Source of the DNA: Hadesarchaea archaeon | GTDB lineage: Archaea > Hadarchaeota > Hadarchaeia > Hadarchaeales > Hadarchaeaceae | DNA length: 32,037 bases | Direction: 5' to 3' | Assembly (NCBI GenBank): GCA_030672285.1 | Contig: DAOVGS010000018.1 | Span: 1-32,037 of the forward strand | In this document: positions 25,230-32,037 of the stretch, piece by piece | Layout of the letters: each line of letters starts with the position of its first letter | Position numbering within the stretch: the stretch's first letter is position 1 | Notes under the pieces: model-generated | What the model was told of the DNA's origin: nothing | The model's database searches: none | What the model saw: the letters and a program-made list of their open reading frames with translations, nothing else | Made by a program: the position numbers and the translations under genes

Positions 25230-26615
25230 ATGGATAAAATTCTAAAATCGATCCTCAAGCGGGTCAAGCCAACCCCAGCCGACCGGGAGCGCCTCGAGCG
25301 GGCGACGGCCGAGCTCATCGAGCAGACGGACGCAACCTGCTCCAAGCTCGGCATCAAAGCAAAAGCAATGCTCGTGGGTTCCGCGGCCCGCAACACGTGG
25401 CTCCGTTCCGAGCGCGACATCGATATCTTCATCCTCCTTCCAGAGGGGCTTTCACGCGAGGAGCTCGAGCGCCAAGGGCTAGCAGTAGCGCGGGAGGTGG
25501 CCGGTAAGCGCGGAAAGGAGAGCTTCGCCGAGCACCCCTACGTGACGATGCGATTCAAGGGCTTCGATGTCGATCTCGTCCCCTGCTACGACATCGCCAA
25601 GCCGAGTGAAATCCGCAGCGCGGTCGACCGCTCTCCCCACCACCAGCGCTACATCACTAAACACCTGAAGTCCGAACTTCTCGATGAAGTGCTGCTGGCG
25701 AAGCAATTTATGCTCGGCATCGGTTGTTATGGCGCAGAGCTGAAGGTACAGGGTTTTTCAGGATATCTCTGCGAGCTCCTCGTGCTGCACTACGGCTCAT
25801 TTGAAAAGTTAGTGGAAAGTGCGAGCGGTTGGAAGCCAAGCACGGTCATCGACCTCGAGCGCAGTTACCCGGACCCATCCGAAGCTGAGAGGATGTTTGA
25901 GGGGCAGCCGCTGATCACGATTGATCCCGTCGACGCCAGCCGGAATGTAGGTGCCGCGGTGTCGATGCGGAGCTTCGCCACTTTCGTCCGGGCATGCCAA
26001 GATTTCGCGCAGGGGCCGGGGGAACAATTTTTCTTCCCAAAACCCGTGCGAAGGCTGAGTGCGCGGGAGATTCAGGCGACGTTGGAGCGGAGGGGGACGA
26101 CACTCTTTTGCGTTGCCTTCTCCCCGCCCGATGTCGTCCCCGACGTGCTTTACCCCCAGCTCCGGAAGGCCGAGCGGACCCTTGTGACGCGGCTGGCGCG
26201 GGCTGGGTTCGGGGTGATGCGGAGCGACGTGTGGTCGAATTCTCAGGCCCTCATCCTGCTCGAGTTGGCGGTGACGAGGCTACCCCGGGTACGCACCCGC
26301 GTTGGGCCCCCGGTTTCGATCGAAGTAGGGGATTTCATCCAAACTCACCTAAAATCGAAGCGAAAATTCGCCGGCCCATTCGTCGATACCGCAGGAAGGC
26401 TAATCTTTGAGATCGAGCGCGAGCAAGCGAGTGCGAGGGAAGTACTCGAGCAGGCGTTAGGGGAGCGCACGACCCTCGGCAGGCACGTGGGTGAAGCCAT
26501 CGCAAGGGGATATCAAATCTACAAGGGGAAGAATATCGTCCAGCTCTGCAAGGATGAAAAGGTCAGCGAGTTCATCTCCGAATATTTAACGCGCTGCCTG
26601 CCTTGGTATCGGTGA
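25230..26615 (+). CDS. cca: Archaeal CCA tRNA nucleotidyltransferase
   Basis: ILKRVKPTPADRERLERATAELI; LVGSAARNTWLRSERDIDIFILLP; FDVDLVPCYDI. Confidence 0.95.
   Translation: MDKILKSILKRVKPTPADRERLERATAELIEQTDATCSKLGIKAKAMLVGSAARNTWLRSERDIDIFILLPEGLSREELERQGLAVAREVAGKRGKESFAEHPYVTMRFKGFDVDLVPCYDIAKPSEIRSAVDRSPHHQRYITKHLKSELLDEVLLAKQFMLGIGCYGAELKVQGFSGYLCELLVLHYGSFEKLVESASGWKPSTVIDLERSYPDPSEAERMFEGQPLITIDPVDASRNVGAAVSMRSFATFVRACQDFAQGPGEQFFFPKPVRRLSAREIQATLERRGTTLFCVAFSPPDVVPDVLYPQLRKAERTLVTRLARAGFGVMRSDVWSNSQALILLELAVTRLPRVRTRVGPPVSIEVGDFIQTHLKSKRKFAGPFVDTAGRLIFEIEREQASAREVLEQALGERTTLGRHVGEAIARGYQIYKGKNIVQLCKDEKVSEFISEYLTRCLPWYR
26587..26611. repeat. 25-bp direct repeat copy 1 (3' end of cca)
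   Basis: TAACGCGCTGCCTGCCTTGGTATCG. Confidence 0.9.
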
Positions 26616-26758
26616 CGAGAAGGTGTTATCTCAAGAAAAAAGATATAAAATTTTATTAACACGAGTGGCTTGTCACTGCTTTGAAACAAAAACAATGCAC
26701 CAACTCCCGCATAGGCAAAAAATAAATACTCACAAAAAAGTTTAACTGCGGATAGAAA

Positions 26759-27841
26759 ATGAGAGGAACTGTTTTGAGAGTGGCAGGGGCTATCTTTTCC
26801 ATTCTGATCGCGATTGTCGTCGCCTATGTAATGCTAACCTACGTGATACCGGAGGTTCTTTATGAGGACCAAGAGCCAACCAGAGAGATAACATTGTCCT
26901 CGGTCGAATCCTCTGACCCCCAAGCAATCCGCATGCATTACGAGTGGGAGCACGGTTACAACAAATACTCATGGGACGTAGCCATTCCTCGTGAATTGCA
27001 CCAGTATGCTGAAAACAAACCAAGAATTTCCTCATCCCAACTCCAGTCTGTGTCCCGCCGCTACTCTACCTACATTACCGACCCCAGAGACGATAATCTT
27101 TTGAAAACCATGGTGGCATCGATAGATAATCTCGTAACGAAAGAAGGGCTTAGCGAGGTAGAAAGGCTGTATACCGCGATAACGTTTGTTCAAAGCGTGC
27201 CATACGGATACGACACTGAAACAACGGGCCAAGTTGAGTACCCGAGGTACCCTGTTGAAACACTGGTAGACAATGTGGGAGACTGCGAAGACACATCCAT
27301 CCTGATGGGAGCTTTGCTCAGGGAAATGGGCTACGATGTAGCGTTAATTATATATGAAAATATCCACAGTGCGCTGGGCGTCTGTGAAACAGATGACATG
27401 AATTTTTATGGTACGTATTACCCGAAAGAGGGCAAAAGGTATTACTACCTAGAAACGACGAGCGAGGGTCGTGGAGTGGGGGAAATCCCTGACGAGTACA
27501 GCGGAGAATCTGCTAGCGTCTTCGGCATTATACCAGTTCCGATATTCACGCATACTTGGCAGAGTAGCTGGTACGGCACGAGCCTGACAGTAACGGTTAT
27601 CGTCAAAAATGAGGGGACCGCAGCGGCGGAGGGGGTATCTGTAAAAGTTGGTTTCGTGGACACCAACAGCCAGTTATGGAATGTTCAGTATAGTGAAAGT
27701 TTTAACCTTGAGCCGAACTCTGAGGGAACTGTAGCACTGCAACTTCAAAGGACTACGGGCAAGTATGTCCGGGTGGCTGTTTACGTGATCTACGAAGGTT
27801 ATAATTACGATAAATCATACTCCGACTGGTTTAGCACGTAA
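26759..27841 (+). CDS. Membrane-anchored transglutaminase-like protein with C-terminal CARDB-like domain
   Basis: N-terminal TM; DNVGDCEDTSILMGALLREMGYDVALI, ENIHSALGV, YYYLETTSEG; SSWYGTSLTVTVIVKNEGTAAAEGVSVKV. Confidence 0.82.
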   Translation: MRGTVLRVAGAIFSILIAIVVAYVMLTYVIPEVLYEDQEPTREITLSSVESSDPQAIRMHYEWEHGYNKYSWDVAIPRELHQYAENKPRISSSQLQSVSRRYSTYITDPRDDNLLKTMVASIDNLVTKEGLSEVERLYTAITFVQSVPYGYDTETTGQVEYPRYPVETLVDNVGDCEDTSILMGALLREMGYDVALIIYENIHSALGVCETDDMNFYGTYYPKEGKRYYYLETTSEGRGVGEIPDEYSGESASVFGIIPVPIFTHTWQSSWYGTSLTVTVIVKNEGTAAAEGVSVKVGFVDTNSQLWNVQYSESFNLEPNSEGTVALQLQRTTGKYVRVAVYVIYEGYNYDKSYSDWFST

Positions 27842-27908
27842 TCGTGAAGATAAATTACAATTGGCGGGAATTCTATCGCAGGTAGTTGAGCGAAGAAACT
27901 CAAAATCC

Positions 27909-28115
27909 CTAGACCCGAAACTTAGCGACCGCAGGAAGAAAACATAGAATCCCCCACACCGCGTATCCAATAAAATCCTTCCACGTTTCTTCGTGCCTGA
28001 GCTCCCTCTTCCCTATTTCCCTTTTCGCCCCATCGGATGTGATCTCTCCTTTCCTGAGTTTTTCCGCCAAATCTTTTGCCCGTCCGCCCTTTCCCCGTTT
28101 CTCTTCTTCAGCTAT
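27909..28115 (-). pseudogene. Remnant ORF without usual start codon (membrane/SHOCT-like C-terminus)
   Basis: Reads IAEEEKRGKGGRAKDLAEKLRKGEITSDGAKREIGKRELRHEETWKDFIGYAVWGILCFLPAVAKFRV*, in-frame stop immediately upstream. Confidence 0.4.
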
Positions 28116-28182
28116 TTACTAACCCTTCAACGGGAATCTAATTAGGTGGGATTGATAAAGCCACAAACTACTGCCATGTCCT

Positions 28183-28404
28183 CTATTTTTCCTCGCGGAG
28201 CAATTTGTCGCTAGATCTCAGCAGCGCGATGAACAACACCATTGAAACGATGAAGATGATCAAAAAAATAGGCAGCGGTCCTAGCCCAAGGAGGCTCACG
28301 GGGTGCAAGCCGAGCCAGAAAACAATCGCAAGAATAAATATTGTATAAATCCCAGTGGCTAACAGGCCCAACAGCGTAAGTTTCTTCCTCTTTTTTTCTT
28401 CCAT
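28183..28404 (-). CDS. Small two-TM membrane protein
   Basis: 73 aa, two hydrophobic helices. Confidence 0.5.
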   Translation of the reverse strand: MEEKKRKKLTLLGLLATGIYTIFILAIVFWLGLHPVSLLGLGPLPIFLIIFIVSMVLFIALLRSSDKLLREEK

Positions 28405-28422
28405 GATTCCACATTATTTACC

Positions 28423-28447
28423 TAACGCGCTGCCTGCCTTGGTATCG
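28423..28447. repeat. 25-bp direct repeat copy 2 (duplicate of cca 3' end)
   Basis: Perfect match to 26587-26611. Confidence 0.9.
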
Positions 28448-28497
28448 TTGATCGAGCGCAAAATCGTTTGGTTGATTTTACTTTTCCGCAAATGATT

Positions 28498-28923
28498 TCA
28501 GCGAACTTTAGGTCTATATCTGTCCCAGAAGAAACCGACGAGAACTCCCCAGATCAAGGCAGATATCAAACTCGTTACAGCGTGGACAGGCATCGATTCT
28601 ATGGTTCCCAAGTAATACCCGAGCCCCAGCCCTATGACAATCCACCATATTATTCCGAGGGATATCCCCTTCGAAATACTTTTAGCCCCAGGCAGATGGC
28701 CGTAAGCCGCTGCATATATCGTCCCGAAAATTAGTCCGACCATGGCATAAGCTATTATGTATCCAATCGCCCTTTCGTAGACTATGTATTCGCCGGGTCC
28801 GAGTTGCGTGTAAGTGTAGACAATGGCTATTATTGAGAATATTATCCCGTAAACAGCTCCTGCTTTTGCACCCGCCGACATGCCCCTTTTAAACTCGGCC
28901 AATCGTTCACCTCTTTCAGTCAA
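28498..28923 (-). CDS. Multi-TM membrane protein
   Basis: 141 aa; AGAVYGIIFSIIAIVYTYTQLG..., AYAMVGLIFGTIYAAAYG. Confidence 0.6.
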   Translation of the reverse strand: MTERGERLAEFKRGMSAGAKAGAVYGIIFSIIAIVYTYTQLGPGEYIVYERAIGYIIAYAMVGLIFGTIYAAAYGHLPGAKSISKGISLGIIWWIVIGLGLGYYLGTIESMPVHAVTSLISALIWGVLVGFFWDRYRPKVR

Positions 28924-28996
28924 GCCCTTCTCACTTTACCTTCTTAACTGTATCATCCACTAAGATTTTTCTTTTTTCCCATCTTTCAACCCTTCA

Positions 28997-29227
28997 TCAT
29001 TCTTCGCGACGTGATTTCCGACCCACTCTCGTGATAAACAAAGCGATTCCTATTATGATCACCCAAACGATTATCAAAACAATTCCGATAAAAATAAACT
29101 GAGCCACCCACGTGGGGCGCGGCGGCTTCCAAAATATGTGAAAGAGCGCTGCAAGTGCCACCCACATTACAGATATGATAGCCAAACTCTGGGCTGCCAT
29201 CAGTTTCTTGGACTTTGCGCCCCTCAC
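28997..29227 (-). CDS. Small two-TM membrane protein (GTG start overlapping upstream stop)
   Basis: GTGAGG at 29227 overlaps the TGA of the upstream gene, preceded by AGGAGG. Confidence 0.55.
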   Translation of the reverse strand: MRGAKSKKLMAAQSLAIISVMWVALAALFHIFWKPPRPTWVAQFIFIGIVLIIVWVIIIGIALFITRVGRKSRREE

Positions 29228-29655
29228 TCGACCTCCTCCTTCTTTGATTTGATTTTCTGTAGGTCCCCCTTGAACTCCTCCCACCTCTTGCCCACACCGC
29301 CTTCTCTCCAAATATTCTTACGAATCTTTCTGCCATCGGGGGTCAAACCCGTTATCTTTAAACCCTCCGTCCCGCCGCGTTTGATTATTTCCAAACCAGT
29401 TATCTCTCGAATGGTAATCGGCCGGAACTTCCGCTGAAAGGTCATACCCTCCTTGTCAAAAACTATTTTCTCGATATAGAAAAGAACACCCAAGATGCAC
29501 ATCGCGACTACAGCTGGTAAGAAAACCCAAATGTATTTCAGAATAAGAGCAGAAAGGCCCAGCAGGTAAAGGAAAGAGAAGAGTATCAGACAACTCGCTA
29601 GGAAAATCAGAGATATTATGTAACTTTTCCTTATCAGATAAACTTTTTGCGCCAT
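29224..29655 (-). CDS. Two-TM membrane protein with PH-like C-terminus
   Basis: Two N-terminal TMs then EKIVFDKEGMTFQRKFRPITIREITGLEIIKRGGTEGLKITG. Confidence 0.55.
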   Translation of the reverse strand: MAQKVYLIRKSYIISLIFLASCLILFSFLYLLGLSALILKYIWVFLPAVVAMCILGVLFYIEKIVFDKEGMTFQRKFRPITIREITGLEIIKRGGTEGLKITGLTPDGRKIRKNIWREGGVGKRWEEFKGDLQKIKSKKEEVE

Positions 29656-29723
29656 CGGATGACAACCAACCCACTTTATTTTTTATCTAATTTTTTAACT
29701 CCTTTTTTCATCTTTCACGGTGG

Positions 29724-29963
29724 TTAATACCATCTCTCTCCTCTCTTCCTCTTTATGATGGTGATAGGAATAGCGAGGATAGCTACGTAGATCAATGCAA
29801 ATACGAACATCCACACGAAAGAACTCCCGGGAGAACCTACCTCAAACGGGCCAATTCCTGGAAGGTCATGCGACGTCACATACCACACGATAATGAATAC
29901 CGGTAACAACAGAGCCGCAAGGGCCCCAATTGCCGCGGCAGCAAATTTTACATTCTTTCTCAT
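29724..29963 (-). CDS. Small two-TM membrane protein
   Basis: 79 aa, two hydrophobic helices. Confidence 0.5.
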   Translation of the reverse strand: MRKNVKFAAAAIGALAALLLPVFIIVWYVTSHDLPGIGPFEVGSPGSSFVWMFVFALIYVAILAIPITIIKRKRGERWY

Positions 29964-29972
29964 TTTGCCCCC

Positions 29973-30794
29973 TCAGCGCAAGCGGGAGTATAACAAGGCC
30001 AATATAGCTACGACCACGCAGATGACGGGCACGATGATCCAAACGATCGGAACGCCTTCCTCAGCAGGGGCAGCGCCGACGCTTAGCTGCAGCGAGTCAA
30101 GAATGGAGTGCAGATCCCCTTTGAGCACCTCTGATGCATCTGCTCCACCGATGGTATCAGGAAGAGGAGGGAGGGCACTTGAAGGATAGACGTTAAGGGT
30201 ATAATTGGCATCAAAAGACAAATAGAGGGCACCGCCCGGCATCCAAGGGACGTAGGGTGATTCCTCGATATAGCTATTTACACGGACGAGCATCATGAGC
30301 CTGCGACTAATCGCACCGTAATCGGTCTCGTGAATGGTTTTGATGAGAACATAATAGGCATCATGCCCGCTGATTTGGGTGTCCTCTTCTTCTTCGATCT
30401 CCCTCCTGAAACCTTCCACTTCTTCCCACCCTTGAATATGGTCTAGCAGTAATTCGTTCATCGGCAGTTGGTTTTCGTTCGGCCAAAAAGAAACGCGTAT
30501 AGTGATAGGTTGTGAAGCGTATAAATGAGGAATAGGTTTTCCTGGCTCGGACTGCCTACTATCAATTGACGTATTCGCAAATAACATTGGTCCACCTTCG
30601 TATGTCTCGAGCTCATCAACCGCGTAGTTGGGCGGTAACGTGAGGTAAAGCGTTATCTCATCGGCATTCTCTAGCACCCTCCAAGGGCCCATCGTCACCC
30701 GCGTCCCCTCTTGAGCTTTGGCTATGGGGGAAATCAAAGAAAGTGCCGCTATCGCTAACAAAAGACCAAGCAACCAAATCGCTTTTCGACCCAT
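29973..30794 (-). CDS. Secreted protein with signal peptide and C-terminal TM anchor
   Basis: MGRKAIWLLGLLLAIAALSLISPIAKAQ...VWIIVPVICVVVAILALLYSRLR; alternative start at 30851. Confidence 0.65.
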   Translation of the reverse strand: MGRKAIWLLGLLLAIAALSLISPIAKAQEGTRVTMGPWRVLENADEITLYLTLPPNYAVDELETYEGGPMLFANTSIDSRQSEPGKPIPHLYASQPITIRVSFWPNENQLPMNELLLDHIQGWEEVEGFRREIEEEEDTQISGHDAYYVLIKTIHETDYGAISRRLMMLVRVNSYIEESPYVPWMPGGALYLSFDANYTLNVYPSSALPPLPDTIGGADASEVLKGDLHSILDSLQLSVGAAPAEEGVPIVWIIVPVICVVVAILALLYSRLR

Positions 30795-30854
30795 CCTCGA
30801 CGCCTCACGACTTTCTAGCGGACTCTCTTCCCTCCAAATGATACTCAGCACATT

Positions 30855-31415
30855 TTATAAGCCTAGCTCGATCCGCGCTAGAGTGCTGTAAATAGGCCCC
30901 TTCTGCGTGAGCGTGCTTTGCTTCAGCTCCACCGCCTGGGCGCGCGTCGTTCCGAATTCCGTGCCCGCCATTTCTTTGATGAACGCTGCGAGTCGCTCTT
31001 TTTGTTTAGCTGTTTTGACCCGGGCAATTGTTAGGTGGGGAACAAAATCTCGCTCCGGGCGAAACCCCAGCGGCCCCAGCTCGCGGTCGATCCCTTGCTG
31101 GAGGCCGATGACCTCGTCGCGCCCCTCGGCCACGCCTGCCCACACGACTCGGATGTAGCGCAGGTTCGGGAAGACGCCTATGCCCTTAACCCCGATGTCA
31201 AATTGCCCCCTTCCCGCAGCGGCCCTTCTTAACGCCTCGGCGACCGCACCGATCTTGTCTTCGGGAACCTCCCCGAGGAATTTCATCGTCACGTGGATGT
31301 TGGGTGGTTCGACGAGCTTGAGCTGCGCCCCGGTTGCCTGGAGTTGCTCTTGGGCGGCCACCAGCTTGTGCCTGACCGCCTCGTCGATATCGATTCCGAT
31401 GAAAACTCGTGGCAT
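30855..31415 (-). CDS. thpR: RNA 2',3'-cyclic phosphodiesterase
   Basis: MPRVFIGIDID, NIHVTMKFLGEV, VPHLTIARVK (two HxT motifs). Confidence 0.94.
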   Translation of the reverse strand: MPRVFIGIDIDEAVRHKLVAAQEQLQATGAQLKLVEPPNIHVTMKFLGEVPEDKIGAVAEALRRAAAGRGQFDIGVKGIGVFPNLRYIRVVWAGVAEGRDEVIGLQQGIDRELGPLGFRPERDFVPHLTIARVKTAKQKERLAAFIKEMAGTEFGTTRAQAVELKQSTLTQKGPIYSTLARIELGL

Positions 31416-31585
31416 TTATTTGAACCCCTACTTCTTCCTCCACTTCAATAATCAAATTAAGCATATCAGATTAAAATAACTGTCTCTCAAGATGAATCGC
31501 GAGCGCTACTTGAACTAGCGGGCACCCTTTGATGTAGCACTAACTATTTAATAGTGAAACAAGACTCTTTTTAGGAGTTGTTGAA

Positions 31586-32037
31586 ATGGTTTCGAAGTTA
31601 GCAGTTGGAGTAATTGTGGTGATCGTGGTGGTCGGTGGAGGGGCAGCGGCATATGTATTGACGCGTCCGCCTGAAGCAGCTGAGACGTATACTCTAACAA
31701 CTTCCGTCAGTCCATCAGGGAGCGGTTCCGTCAGCCCAAGTTCAGGGACCTATGATGCTGGGACCTCGGTGACGCTCACAGCAACACCAGCTTCTGATTA
31801 TCAGTTTGACAATTGGAGTGGTGATGCCTCTGGGACCTCAACTTCAGTTATCATAACGATGGATTCAAACAAGTCGGTTGTGGCGCATTTTAAAACAATT
31901 CCAGAAACGTACGAGCTCTTCTATGACTACGAAGTCGGCGAATATTACGTCTACGAGACGACTACGACTACGACCATGGATAATACGACGGAAAATATCT
32001 TGTCGACCTATACCATGCAGGTGACCGCAGTGGAGGA
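31586..32037 (+). CDS. Secreted/anchored protein with divergent InlB B-repeat-like domain (truncated by window edge)
   Basis: N-terminal TM; YTLTTSVSPSGSGSVSPSSGTYDAGTSVTLTATPASDYQFDNWSGDASGTSTSVIITMDSNKSVVAHF. Confidence 0.75.
   Translation, partial: MVSKLAVGVIVVIVVVGGGAAAYVLTRPPEAAETYTLTTSVSPSGSGSVSPSSGTYDAGTSVTLTATPASDYQFDNWSGDASGTSTSVIITMDSNKSVVAHFKTIPETYELFYDYEVGEYYVYETTTTTTMDNTTENILSTYTMQVTAVE

Noticed and set aside
1-32037. Transposase, integrase or phage structural genes
   Set aside because: None recognised on either strand; mobility suggestions rest only on repeats.

Overview
The window is archaeal-type chromosomal DNA. It carries a proteasome beta subunit, an archaeal CCA-adding enzyme, a Dph6-like PP-loop ligase, an AOR-family oxidoreductase, purC and thrC. 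Roughly 35 coding regions and two tRNA or tRNA-like genes are supported. The left ~9 kb is accessory and rich in toxin-antitoxin genes: Fic, DUF2283, YgiT-type zinc fingers, AbrB/PIN, YgiT-AbrB with a partner, and RelBE-like. It also holds a eukaryote-type DNA topoisomerase IB in which all five residues equivalent to the human TOP1 catalytic residues can be read. The middle (~9-25 kb) is mostly housekeeping metabolism. The right (~26.6-30.9 kb) is an island of transglutaminase-like and small membrane proteins between cca and thpR, with a 25-bp perfect duplication of the cca 3' end inside it. The most unusual signal is a ~45-bp dispersed cassette present six times: TTTTCCCC-TTTATAAA-nAACCCCCGCCCAAAGCCTCGGCGGGA. 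It is always oriented toward the adjacent gene and sits just upstream of both tRNA-like genes and of TA, regulator and OB-fold genes. Each tRNA-like gene is also accompanied by a 22-23 bp near-identical partial copy of its own D-loop to anticodon-loop segment. Family assignments come from reading motifs by eye; no database search was run.
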